Below, piece by piece: positions 1-11,524 of a stretch of DNA of 64,000 nt; the stretch's first letter is position 1; the number at the start of each line of letters is the position of its first letter. Below the pieces are notes generated by a model that saw nothing but the letters and a program-made list of their open reading frames with translations, searched no databases and was not told where the DNA came from. Origin of the DNA: Costus lasius (lineage: Eukaryota > Streptophyta > Magnoliopsida > Zingiberales > Costaceae); assembly GCA_027563935.2 (NCBI GenBank), contig CM050449.1, positions 16,762,735 through 16,826,734 of the forward strand, written 5' to 3'. The position numbers were made by a program, and so were the translations under genes.

Positions 1-345
1 ATTTTTATAATGACTTGATAAATCCTTTATTTTGTAGTTATTCAATAAATATTAATTTTACTTTTGTGATTAACTTGCTTTGTAGTTGTTAAATTCTGAA
101 TAATTGTATGTTTTAGGGTTTATAACATGAACCAAGAGGTGACTTATAAACTTGGACCCCTTTAATTAGACCTAGAACCCTAGACTACGAGAGTAGCGAA
201 GTTGTAGAAATCTAATTATTGTTGTTTATTTACATGTGATTATTTTAATTTGATAATTACATTATGTGAGATAAGATAAGTACATTGAGAAGTGAGTTAG
301 ATTATTATAACCTTTTAGGTAAAACCTATAAAATTAAACTACGAG
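1..345. other. AT-rich flank, probably intron of DUF3754 copy 1
   Basis: No reading frame or RNA gene is recognisable here. The segment precedes the gypsy element and was continuous with 9851 onward before that insertion. In DUF3754 copy 2 the equivalent place, before exon 4, is a 6 kb intron, so this is inferred to be the same intron of copy 1. Confidence 0.4.
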
Positions 346-2686
346 TGTGAGGCACCCGGAGCTTGAGCTTATTATTTATATATCCCAGCTGTGTTTTTAT
401 GTTGTTGACGTCTCGCCCTAGTCGTTGGCTGAGTGAACATGTTGAGACTCCCCCTTTATATATATATGATGCATGTGGTTTTCATACATGTTTGTCCATG
501 TTCACGAGTTGGCACCACGGCTCAGTCTTGGGGACGAGTCACATCGTGTATGACTGATCATGCATGTCGGAGGTACCTCGACTGTTGGTCATGACATGGG
601 AGCTATGCTGCAGCGAGCATCCTTCGCGGTGGGATGTTATCGCTGGTGCCAGAGCTCCTTGAAAGAGCTCACTCTCCTGCACGGGGCAGGATGGAGCGGA
701 CCGACGCAGTAGTCAGCCTGACGGCGGATCGTTGTGCATCTGCCAGGTGCCTCAAGCAAGTAGGCGTCTGATCCATGGGGGTCGACGGCTAGGCCGTGGG
801 CATGTCCATTAGCTTCAATGCGAGGGCGAGCGAGCAGAAGCCATAGCGCACAGTAGTGTGCCAGTCTATGCGAGCGAGCCTGGCGCGCGGAAGCGTGGCG
901 GTCACGGACCGAACCTCGGTATGGGATCGACGGCATGAAAGCTAAGGTATTACGAGGCGCCAATGCGATCTTGATAGCAGGGACGTCAGGGTTCGCAATG
1001 CCGGCGTGGTTATGTCAGTCTCTTGGACGGTGGATGCACCGTAGGCGACACACCCATTAACCTAGCTGCTGACCCTTGGTAGGTTACGACTGAGTGACCA
1101 CAGTCGGCGTTGTTGGTCCAGGGACCGGGGGACAGTGGGGATCTGTCCAGGGCGTCGGAGCAGTGAGTCCTGCTTCAGATTCGGTCCCGATAAGAGGGTG
1201 AGTCCGAAGGTGGTACTTCGGCTCAAGGGTTAGTCGGGGTGACGCCCGACTATGCTGATTCCCTCCTCGCGGGGTTATATTTCAGGCCGGCTTAGAGTGC
1301 TTCACACGTTGATAGAACCAAGGGTTGAGGAGGCGTGCACATACATGTATATGGGGATGAACTCAGCCACATGGTATATGGATTAAGAGAGGATTAGTGA
1401 GGGGTTTGGGCTTGATCACCAGCCACTTCACCTAATCCTATGTAGTGGCATCACCTTGGAGCGACAAGTGTCCCAGCATGCAACTAAGTGAACACTTGCG
1501 CATGGGGCTTGGCAGAGAAAGAAACTTGGCTTGCGAGAGAAGCCAACTTGTTCTTCCCATGCGATACCTTGGCGAAAACTGGCTTTCCTCCTTCCGGCGA
1601 TGAATGTGGCTTGATCCTCTGAGATGGCTGTGAGTTCCACTAAATCCCGTGACCCTTGATTGACCTTCCCCATCCTACATTGTGTACGCTGCTCCTTTTG
1701 GTTCTCTATATGCTAGCGACCAGGTCGTGAGACCTGGGTAGAGCCGTGAGCACTCGTAAGGTCTCCACCCGAGGTTTCCTTGTTGGGTGACGGACGTCCG
1801 GTGGCCAAAGGATCCCCCCTTTACTGGACGGGCTGAGGTCTCTTCTTGACCTCGTAAAAGGGCGGTAACGCTTCTCCTACCTACCCCTGCGGTTCTCACC
1901 TTGGTGAGCAGCATTTGCTGCATTTCCCCTGAACTTTGAGCTCACGCAACCCTCCTTTGTGGAGCTGGATGGCGCACGCAACCCTCCTTTGTGGAGCTGG
2001 ATGGCGTGAGTACTTGCTGGTCCTGTGTACGTGTTTCTGCATAGCTGAATAACTCCTCTTGGGGTTGGAGGTTCTGTTGACTGAAGACATTGGAATCAGC
2101 CTCTAACGTGAGGCTAGCTGTGTACGCTTGAGTTAGTTGCTGATCTCACGCTAGATTCTCCTTGCTTGCGATTGATTCTCCATGCTGTGTTGAATGATCT
2201 TGATTGGCATTTGTTGCTTGTTACATTGCTATGAATATGTGCATGAATGCTAGCCCAATGGCTCACGAATATTGCTGCTGGGTGAACTTGCTTGCGGGCG
2301 CTTGGAACACCCCTTCATCCTACTCTTGCGTCGCTGCTCTATTGCTGCTATCCATTTAGAATGCTTGTATGGGCAAGAGTGAAGTGAGGTTCATTGTTAT
2401 ACTCTCTTGTGTGTGGGGCTGAATTGTAAAAAAAAAAAAGCTTTTAAGCAAGAAAAGAAAGAAGACAAGGGAAGCCCGTAATAAAAATAAAAGAGGGCAA
2501 TTGGGCTTCACCTCAGGGAAGGTTTGGGAGTGTGCATGTTGTGAAGCCGCCCGGCTTAGGAAAATAGGTGAGTGAGTGAGGTTTTCAATTATTTCTGGAT
2601 AGCCTTCACCTCTCCCTACTCTCTGGTTAACGGTCTAGGACCCGTGGTAAACAAAAAAATTTTGTAAGGGCATTTAGGGCTTAACA
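346..2686 (+). repeat. 5' LTR of the gypsy element
   Basis: A 2341-bp LTR bounded by TG and CA. Compared with the 3' LTR it lacks about 100 bp (present at roughly 8493-8592) and has a private 32-bp tandem duplication (1943-1974 and 1975-2006). Short reading frames inside it are not genes. Confidence 0.93.
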
Positions 2687-2689
2687 ACT

Positions 2690-2701
2690 TGGTATCAGAG
2701 C
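2690..2701 (+). other. Primer-binding site, initiator Met tRNA type
   Basis: TGGTATCAGAGC three bases after the end of the 5' LTR matches the usual plant tRNA-iMet primer site and sets the direction of the element. Confidence 0.93.
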
Positions 2702-2823
2702 CCGTTGCCAGAGAGGTCGCAACATTGCACACACATTTGGGCTTTCTTCTAGCAAGAGCTCCTTTCGATTTTCTTGGATTTACTGGACTTCTGGTTTTCT
2801 GTTATTGTTGAAAGGGCTGACCC

Positions 2824-3980
2824 ATGGATCCTTACAATGAGGATAGGGAATATGAGGAAGAAGAGGATGAAGTACCTCCTCTTCCCAAGCGCTCAGCTAG
2901 CACCACCTCTCACCGCTTCCACTCTCGTGAGAGGATTGTGACATTGGAGAACCTAGTTGGAGATGGAGGCTCCTTGGAGGGTGAGACTCTTGCCGCATGT
3001 CCCACCTCACTTAAAGACTTGCTACATCATCTTGAGGATGAAGTGGACCGCTTGTCTCTTCGCGTTGCTGAGCTATAGACTTCTTCACAGCAGGTTGCTA
3101 CCGTAGCCCCTATTGCTGCACCACCTGTTCCACCTCCGGTGGTGAAGAGAAAGCTGCTTGAACCATCTGAATTTAAGGGGCTGAGACAAACAACTGAGGT
3201 GGAGAATTTCTTGTGGGATATGGAGCTTTACGTTGAAGCTGCATACATCCCACCTCAAGATCAGCCTATGACTACTTTTGCATACTTCACCGGGGACGCC
3301 AGACTTTGGTGGCGTACTCAGCTAGCCCCTATGCTGAAGGAGAGGTCCACGCCATTTACATGGGAAGACCTCAAGCAGGAGCTCAGGAGACGCTTCACAC
3401 CTGAAGACTCTCAGTGGCACGCTAGGGAGAAGATGGCTGCTGTTCGCCATTTTTCTTCCATCTCTGATTATGTGCGCCGGTTTGCCAATGCTATCATGGA
3501 GGTTGAGGAACTTGGGAAGGTTGAGAGACTACATGCCTTCCTCAAGGGCCTTCAACCTTGGGCTCTTAGAGAACTCAAGAAACAGCGTGTCAAGACCTTG
3601 CAAGAAGCCTATGAGGCTGTGGACTTACTAGTTGATCTCCGCACGGAGAGGCTGGCTGCCCCTAAGCCTAAGCCTCGTTCTTCTGGATTTCCAGTTCGTT
3701 CCAAGGTTTCCTTATCCACTTGGCTTAGGAACGGACAACCTTCAAAAGAGAAGACCCTTCACTTGGAACAAGGAACCATCCGCCCAAGTCAAAGGGCAAG
3801 AAGGCGAGCCACTTCAAGGCTCCTTCCACTCAGCCGCCACCTCCTCCTAGTGCTGCCCCTACTTCTTACGCTCCTAAGAGGGGATGTTTTACTTGTGGAG
3901 GGGCGCACTACATGAAGGATTGCCCTAAGAAGTCGCAGCTCAATACAATGACCGAGCAAAGGAGGCCGAAGATCCGATAG
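2824..3980 (+). pseudogene. gypsy gag, broken
   Basis: Capsid/nucleocapsid region. It starts at an ATG at 2824 after the leader, with an acidic N-terminus. An in-frame TAG lies at 3076-3078. The retrotransposon gag domain follows at about 3139-3650, including the typical stretch with WWR and a FAYFTGDARLWW motif. The frame is lost somewhere between about 3700 and 3870. A zinc knuckle of spacing C-x2-C-x3-H-x4-C is then readable at about 3885-3925 in another frame, ending at a TAG at 3978. The early stop alone would abolish a full-length Gag. Confidence 0.88.
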
Positions 3981-3991
3981 CATGCAACCCC

Positions 3992-5216
3992 ATGGCACTC
4001 TATACCATGACGCCACACATTAAGAAGCTGCTGCATGTACCGATCTTCATCACTGATGTTGAGGCGCGTGCAATGGTTGATACTGGCGCCTCATATGTAT
4101 TTGTGGCTACTCGGCTTGTGAAGCACCTTCATCTTAAGTGCTCAAAGCTAGATGACCAGCTTAAGACCGTGAACACTATGGAGAAATTGATCTCCATTTC
4201 TTACGACGTTCCCGTTCGCATTGGACCATGGAAAGGGAGACATCACCTAAGGGTGATTAAGCTTGATGATTTTGATGTTATACTTGGCTTGGATTTCATC
4301 ACAAAAGCCAAGATTGCCGTAGTTCCCCATCTTAAAGGACTACAGTTCTTAGATGAGAAAGCCCCTAGCTTTCTCCCCTGTCTCTCCCTACATGATGATG
4401 GCGCCTCTTCCTCTAGCCGTGGGAAGAGGAAGGATGCTAATTGCATGGTCATCTCTTCTGTCGCCGTGGCTTCGGGACTTCGCCACGGTGAGGATACATT
4501 TTTGGTGGTTGCTGTAGAGGCCGGTTTTCATGCCTCTTCTCATTTTGATGTCCCCGAGGAGCTTTCAGGACTTCTCTTTGATTATGCTGATCTATTACCA
4601 GCTGAGCTCCCCCGTGAGCTCCCTCCTTGGCGGGACGTGGACCATCGCATCCAGTTGGTCCCAAGATCTGTACCATCATTCAGACAGTCGTACCGGATGG
4701 CTCTGGCGGAGTTAGTTGAGCTCCGGAGCCAGTTGGATGAGCTTTTGTCTTCAAGATTCATCCGACCGTCTTGTTCCCCTTTTGGTGCGCCGGTGCTTTT
4801 CCAGCGCAAGAAGGACGGCTCGATGCGGTTATGTGTGGATTACCGGGCTCATTAATAAGATTACTATTAGGGACCGGTATCCCATTCATCTTATTCTGGA
4901 CCTTCTTGATCATTTGGCGCCTGCTCGTGTCTTCTCGAAGCTAGACTTGCGTTCTGGGTATTGGCAAGTTTGTATTGTCGAGGGAGATGAGAGTAAGACG
5001 ACATGTATAACTCGCTATGGGTCCTTTGATATCCCATTCATCTTATTCTGGACCTTCCTGACGAACGCGCCTTCTACTTTTTCTCATCTTATGTATTCTG
5101 TACTCCCATCTTTTATTGATGATTTTGTTATTGTCTACTTGGACGATATTATTGTTTACTCGGCTTGTATATCCAACTATGTACGCCACCATCAGGTGGT
5201 TTTTGATAGACTCTGA
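3992..5216 (+). pseudogene. gypsy pol: protease and reverse transcriptase, broken
   Basis: The aspartic protease active site DTGAS is at about 4078-4092, followed by ILGLDF at about 4285. Reverse transcriptase begins near 4710 with RxLCVDYRA (4825-4851). A one-base shift at about 4850 moves the rest into another frame, which continues with NKITIRDRYP, SKLDLRSGYWQ and the catalytic YLDD at about 5137-5148. Between the LRSGYWQ and YLDD motifs, the expected FLVMPFGL-type segment is replaced by a copy of an upstream 28-bp stretch (see findings). An in-frame TGA closes the segment at 5214-5216. Confidence 0.9.
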
Positions 5217-6266
5217 GAGCACAGGCCCCTCCTGAAGAAGGAGAAGTGCGTTTTTGGCATTTCTCAGATCGAGTTCTTGGGTCACATCATTGGTCAAGGG
5301 CAGGTTCGCATGGATCCTGCCAAGGTCCACGCCATTCTAGAGTGGGCTCCTCTTACTACACTCACCGAGCTACGGTCTTTTCTCGGTGTAGTGGGTTTCT
5401 ATAGGAGGTTTATTGCTGGCTGTTCTAAATTATCTACCCCTCTTTCTGGTCTTCTTAAGAAGGCTTCCCCCTGGATTTGGGGAAGTGAGCAGCAGAGGGC
5501 CTTCGAGGAGCTGAAGGCTTGGATTTCATTTAGTCCAGTGCTGCAGCTGTCGGATTTTTCACTCCCATTCGAGGTGCATACTGATGCCTCGGATGTGGCT
5601 ATAAGGGGCATCCTTGTCCAGCAAGGTCACCCTGTGGCTTTTGAAAGCCGAAAGTTGAATGACACCAAGGCACGCTACTCGGTGCATGAGCGGGAGATGT
5701 TGGCGGTTGTTCACTATTTGCGCGTATGGCGGGTGTATCTACTTGGGGCGGCTTTCATTGTGCAAAGAGACAACGTCGCCAACACTTATTTCACGACCCA
5801 GAAGAAGCTATCTCCCAAGAAGGCCTGTTGGCAAGAATTTCTTGCCGAATTTGACTTCAAATGGCAGCACAAACCGGGCCGATCTAATGTGGTGCCCGAT
5901 GCTTTGAGTCGGTTAAACCTCCTTATTTGTTTCACCGTCACAAGTATCGAGGGCAATCTCCTTGCCCGGGTTAGAGATCTAGCAGGGACGGATGCATGCT
6001 ACATGCTTCTCCGGAAGCGCATCCGAGACGGGACTATTCGGCGGTTTTTTATATCAGCGGACGGATTTATCTTAGCCTTGGATGATCGTCCATATATACA
6101 AGCTTCCGGGGGTCTTCGTCGTGATCTTATGAGGGAGGCGCATGACTCTCCCTGGGCTGGTCACCCTGGTAATTGGCGCATGGTTGCTCTACTGTCCCGC
6201 TCCTGTTATTGGCTTTCACTGCGAGCGGACGTAGAGATGTACGTTAGGACTTGCCTGATATGTTAG
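5217..6266 (+). pseudogene. gypsy pol: RT thumb, RNase H, integrase zinc finger
   Basis: Reading continues in the same frame after the TGA at 5214. The RT connection shows LGHIIGxG and LRSFLGVVGFYRRFI. RNase H starts near 5560 with HTDASD (usual second half AIGGVL, here AIRGIL) and runs to the PDALSR motif near 5900. The integrase HHCC finger is seen as H-x4-H near 6150 and C-x2-C at 6255-6263, followed directly by an in-frame TAG at 6264-6266. Domain order RT, RNase H, integrase is that of Ty3/gypsy. Confidence 0.9.
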
Positions 6267-7520
6267 CAAGACAAGCCCGACAGACAGAGGGCCCCGGGAC
6301 TGCAGCCCATGCCGATCCCGGAGAGCTCGTGGACGTCTGTTTCTATGGATTTCATTACTGGCTTGCCGCGCGTTGCCGGCAAGTCTTCTATATTGGTCGT
6401 CGTTGATCGGTTTTCTAAATACGGTGTTTTCATTCCTACCCCGGAGCCGTGTTCTGCTGAGGCCGCCGCCATGCTATTCTTCTAGCATGTGGTGAAGTGG
6501 TTTGGGGTTCCCTTGGACATTGTATCAGATAGGGACCCCTGCTTCACAGGCAGATTCTGGATGACTCTATTTGAGAGGTTGGGCACATCCCTCTTATTCT
6601 CCATGGCTAACCATCCGCAGATAGATGGTCAGACCGAGCGCCTCAATGCTATTTTGGAGGACTACCTGAGGCATTATGTATCATCGACACAGAGGGATTG
6701 GGTGCAGTGGCTGGACACTGCACAGTTTGCCTATAACCTCCAGCGGTCCGCGTCGACAGGGAAGAGTCCCTTCGAGATTATTCTGGGCCGGCAGCCATTG
6801 ACCTCTCCTGATGTGGCCCAGAGGGATTCTAGTGATGTTTGCCCTGCGGCGCATAGACTGGCCCGAGACCGCAGCGAGATATTAGCTGAGGCCAGTGACA
6901 GCCGTCGCTAGGTTGTTCAGGCGATGGAGCGTTCAGCTAACCTCCATCGGCGGGACCTCCATCGGTGGGACCTCCAATTTTTTATGGGAGATCTAGTTCT
7001 TCTTAAGGTCTCCCCATTTATGATGAAGAAGGCTCGTAGCGACGCGATACATCACGGACTCATGAGACGCTACGAGGGCCCATTTGAGGTCGTGGGTCGG
7101 GTCGGTGCCGTTGCATATCGACTCAGGCTTCCTGATTCTATGAAGCTCCATCCAGTTTTTCATGTGAGCTTCCTGAAGCCATATTATGAGGACCCTGAGG
7201 GTGCGGATAGAGGCCACGGCACTAGGGCTCTGCTCGGTATTCACGCTCGGTTCAATTGCCAGATCGAGCGCATTATTTCTCACCGGACCAGAGGGTATGG
7301 CCGGCACGGGCGTATGAAGTTCCTTATTCATTGGGCTGGGTCTTCGCCCATGGAAGCTACTTGGGAGCAGGCTTCGCACCTTTGGCAGTTTCAGGACCAG
7401 GTGCGGGATTATCTTCAGCTCCAGTCGCCGAGGGCGGCGACTTCTTCTGACGGGGGTGCATGTGAGGCACCCGGAGCTCGAGCATATTATTTATGTATGC
7501 CAGCCTGTATTTTTATGTAA
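6267..7520 (+). pseudogene. gypsy pol: integrase core and chromodomain
   Basis: Same frame as the upstream pol, with further stops at 6483-6485 and 6909-6911. The integrase DDE core is visible as D in SMDFITGL (about 6345), D in DIVSDRDPCF (about 6515-6545) and E in ERLNAILEDYL (about 6637). The C-terminal GPFEV region (about 7075) and LHPVFHVSFLKPY (about 7148-7185) are typical of plant gypsy integrases. A chromodomain follows at about 7260-7425, with ERII, an aromatic pair in KFLIHWAG and a TWE motif. The frame ends at 7518-7520, inside the 3' LTR. The chromodomain places it among chromoviruses, whose integration is guided by chromatin marks. Confidence 0.9.
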
Positions 7521-9850
7521 TTGACGTCTCGCCCTGGGCGTTGGCTGAGTGAACATGATGAGACTCCCCCTTTTTATATATATGATGCATGTGGTTTTCA
7601 TATATGCCAGTCCATGTTCACAAGTTGGCACCACGGCTCAGTCTTGGGGACGAGTCGCATCGTGTATGACGGATTATGTGTGTCGGAGGTATCTCCACTG
7701 TTGGTCATGACACGGCAGCTATGCTGCAGCGAGCATCCTCCGCGGTGGGATGTTGTCGCTGGTGCTAGAGCTCCTTGAGAGAGTCACTCTCCTGCATGGG
7801 GCAGGATGGAGCGGACCGATGCAGTAGTCAGCCTGACGGCGGGATCGTTGTGCATCTGCCGGGTGCCTCAAGCAAGTAGGCATCTGATCCATGGGGGTCG
7901 ACAGCTAGGCTGTGGGCACGTCCATTAGCTTCAGTGCGAGGGCGAGGGAGCAAAAGCCTTGGCGCACAGTAGTGTGCCGGTGTATGCGAGCGAGCTTGGT
8001 GAGCGGAAGCGTGGCAGTCATGGACCGAACCTCGGTGTGGGATTGACGGCACGAAAGCTAAGGTATTACAAGGCGCCAACGCGATCTCGATAGCAGGGAC
8101 GTCAGGGTTTGCGATGTGGGCGTGGTTGTATCAGTCTATTGGACGATGGACGCACCGTAGGCGACACACCCATTAACCTGGCTGCTGACCTTTGGTGGGT
8201 TACGACTGAGTGACCACAGTCGGCGTTGTTGGTCCAGGGACCGGGGGACAGTGGAGATCTGTCCAGGGCGTCGGAGCTGTGAGTCCTGCTTCCGATTCGG
8301 TCCCGATAGGAGGGTGAGTCCGAAGGTGGCTTTTCGGCTCAAGGGCTAGTCGGGGTGATGCCCGACTATGCTGATTCCCTCCCCGCAGGGTTATATTTTA
8401 GGCCGGCCTAGAGTGCTTCACACGTAGATGGAACCAAAGGTTGAGGAGGCGTGCATATACATGTATATGGGGATGAACTCAGCCACATGGTATTACCGGT
8501 TTTCCACACTTAGTGATATTTGGCTCTCGGCTGCATTTGATGTATATTGACCAGCCTTGCATGTTGACATTAGTTGGAGCTGCCGCAAGTTATATGGATT
8601 AAGAGAGGATTAGTGAGGGGTTTGGGCTTGATCACTAGCCACCTCACCTAATCCTATGTAGTGGCATCACCTTGGAGCGACAAGTGTCCCAGCATGCAAC
8701 TAAGTGGACACTTGCGCATGGGGCTCGGCAGAGAAAGGAACTTGGCTTGCGAGAGAAGCCAACTTGTTCTTCCCGTGCGATACCTTGGCGAAAATTGGCT
8801 TTTCTCCTTCTGGCGATGAATGTGGCTTGATCCTCTGAGATGGCTGTGAGTTCCACTAAATCCCGTGATCCTTGATTGACCTTCCCCATCCTACATTGTG
8901 TACGCTGCTCCTTTTGGTTCCCTATATGCTAGCGACCAAGTCGTGAGACCTGGGTAGAGCCGTGAGCACTCGTAAGGTCTCCACCCGAGGTTTCCTTGTT
9001 GGGTGACGGACGTCCGATGGCCAAAGGATCTCCCCCTTTACTGGACGGGCTGAGGTCTCTTCTTGACCTCGTAAAAGGACGGTAACGCTTCTCCTACCTG
9101 CCCCTGCGGTTCTCACCTTGGTGAGCAGCATTTGCTGCATTTCCCCTGAACTTTGAGCTCATGCAACCCTCCTTTGTGGAGTTGGATGGCGTGAGTACTT
9201 GCCGGTCCTGTGTACGTGTTTCTGCATAGCTGAATAACTCCTCTTGGGGTTGGAGGTTCTGTTGACTGAAGACATTGGAATCTAGCTGTGTACGCTTGAG
9301 TTAGCCGCTGATCTTATGCTAGATTCTCCTTGCTTACGGCTGATTCTCCATGCCGTGTTGAATGATCTTGATTGGCATGTGTTGATTGTTACATTGCTGT
9401 GAATGTGTGCATGAATGCTAGCCCAATGGCTCACGAATATTGCTGCTGGGTGAACTTGCTTGCGGGCGCTTGAACACCCCTTCATCCTACTTTTGCGTCG
9501 TTGTTCTATTGCTATCCATTTAGAATGCTTGTATGGGCAAGAGTGAAGTGAGGTTCATTGTTGTACTCTCTTGTGTGTGGGGCTGAATTGTAAAGAAAAG
9601 AAAGCTTTTAAGCAAGAAAAGAAAGAAGACGAGGGAAGCCCATAATAAAAATAAAAAGAGGGCAATTGGGCTTCACCTTAAGAAGGTTTGGGAGTGTGCA
9701 TGTTGTGAAGCCGCCCAGCTTGGGAAAATAGGTGAGCGAGTGAGGTTTTCAATTGTTTTTGGATAGCCTTCACCTCTCCCTACTCTCTGGTTAACGGTCT
9801 AGGACCCGTGGCAAACAAAAAAGTTTTGTAAGGGCATTTAGGGCTTAACA
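7461..9850 (+). repeat. 3' LTR of the gypsy element
   Basis: A 2390-bp LTR with the same TGTGAGGCAC start and TTAACA end as the 5' LTR. It keeps the roughly 100-bp segment missing from the 5' LTR and has a single copy of the 32-bp unit. Many scattered substitutions separate the two LTRs, so insertion is not recent. Confidence 0.93.
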
Positions 9851-9855
9851 ATGAG

Positions 9856-10555
9856 AGTATTTATTTTTGCTCGAGAACTTGACTTAGGAATTGAGCCACA
9901 AAATGACTTTTAATTCTTATGGTCTAAAATTACCCCTTAGTTAATTTATTAAAACAGCAAGTCATGAGAGTGAAGGTTAAATTAGTATAAGGCGGTCATC
10001 CGAGAGGAGATAACTTTTAGTTAGGTAATTCTTTCTTTAACATGATTTGAGTAATTGGCATAAAAATCTATTCTATTTAGTCATAAAAATTGAAGTGGTG
10101 AAACCTTATCCCAAGTTCTCTCTTTATGAATTTCGACGTTAGTTTTTGTTTATTTGACTTCCATTATATAGTTAGTAAGAATATGATTATTTGGGATTTA
10201 GCACATAGGTCTCTGTGGATTTGATATCTATTTTATTACTTTGATGTATCCGTGCATTTGTGGACATATCAATATGTGAGGAGTTAGATGGATGAAGCGG
10301 AGAATTCCTAACCTCACTTGCAAAATATTGAAAGAAGAAATGATATAGTGGTTCTAGCCATTACTATGTATAAGCGTTTGACGGCTATAGAGTATGTTGT
10401 AGCTTATGAGGAGATAGTGTTACATATGCTTGATCTTCTTGAATAACAATATATGAGATTCTTTTTGAAATAATTAAATTCTGACATCGAAGAAAGGGTG
10501 CATGCTTTTTTCCCCACCAACATCATACAAGCCATGACACTTGCTTTGTCATTAA
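9856..10555. other. AT-rich intron-like sequence
   Basis: No coding region is recognised. It is taken as intron of DUF3754 copy 1 interrupted by the gypsy element. Confidence 0.35.
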
Positions 10556-10799
10556 CACTGTGTATACAAGAGAGGATAGAAAATGGAAGGAAAATGAATG
10601 GAAAAGAAAAATTAGAAGGAAAATGGGTGGAAGAGAAAAATATGGTTTTCCTTCCAATTTGGAGGTATTGAGTTTGGAAGGAAAACTAAGAAATTTTCCT
10701 TCCTAAATTTTCCTTTCTCTCTCGATAAACAAGGGAAAATGAAAGATATTTTCCTTTCTCTCCCTTTTCTCTCCATTTTCCTCTCTTGTATACACAGCC
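10556..10799. mobile_element. Tourist-like (PIF/Harbinger) MITE
   Basis: A 244-bp non-coding element with terminal inverted repeats: CACTGTGTATACAAGAGAGG on the left and GGCTGTGTATACAAGAGAGG read from the right. TAA trinucleotides flank it (10553-10555 and 10800-10802), as expected for the 3-bp TTA/TAA duplication of PIF/Harbinger. The interior is purine-rich on the left and pyrimidine-rich on the right, so most of it can fold back. Confidence 0.85.
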
Positions 10800-11524
10800 T
10801 AAGAGAGTAGATGACAGTGGGAGTATAACAGGAAGGGCATATAGGGGCTGAAGTAGTGATGGAAGCCAATCAGGTTTAAAAATTACTCTTATGGAGGAAG
10901 CATTTCATATTCAACATTATCACTTTCAAGGGTCAGTTTGACCCAATGTTTCTCAGGAGTACCATGATACAAGTGGAGGGAAGAGGAAGCAGCCTATTTC
11001 TATCTATCAGCAAATGCATAAGAGGGGCCTGAACCATATCCTACCAAGACTATGCTGACAAAAGAGAAAGGAGTTGTGTTTCCACTGCGATCAACCTCAC
11101 CTTTTGATGCTTCATTGTAGGAATAAAAGTCTTCATTTGATTTTGCTCTTAGAGGATGAAGTCGCATAAAAGGCCAAAGGAGGAATGATGGGGAGGCAGC
11201 AATCCGGGTTCCAAGCAGTGAAAATAGCAATGAAAATAATTTCTTGAGTTGTTAAACAGCCGAGGGACAAGGCTATAGTTCAATGTTATAGGCCTAACTC
11301 TATTAGAAATACACCAAGTCTAGGTTGGGTTAGACCCTGTTTGCGAGGATAGGAGAGTAGTATATATTAGGGTTTGGGGTTTTAAGATAGGAGTATTGAG
11401 AGTTATTTTCTTTTTTCTTTTGGGTGTGAGTTTGGCATGATCTTGCCAAATTTCTTGCTCAGTAATAGTTGTCACCTTCCAGTTGAAGCATATGCGATAT
11501 CTTTTGTTTCTCTGTTTGATGCAG

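Larger units (their letters stand above)
346..9850 (+). mobile_element. Ty3/gypsy chromovirus (Tekay/Del-like), decayed
   Basis: A full-length LTR retrotransposon read on the plus strand. It has two LTRs that begin TGTGAGGCAC and end TTAACA, a primer-binding site just inside the 5' LTR, gag, then protease, reverse transcriptase, RNase H and integrase in the gypsy order, and a chromodomain at the C-terminus. The flanks are ACGAG (341-345) and ATGAG (9851-9855), a 5-bp target duplication with one change. A weak purine run (GGGGG, 7452-7456) precedes the 3' LTR. Chromodomain plus LTRs of more than 2 kb suggest the Tekay/Del lineage; this is inference. Several stops, frameshifts and LTR indels show it is old and cannot move on its own. 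Confidence 0.95.

Noticed and set aside
637..2090. Several 64-108 residue frames in the 5' LTR
   Set aside because: They recur broken in the 3' LTR and have no domains; LTR sequence.
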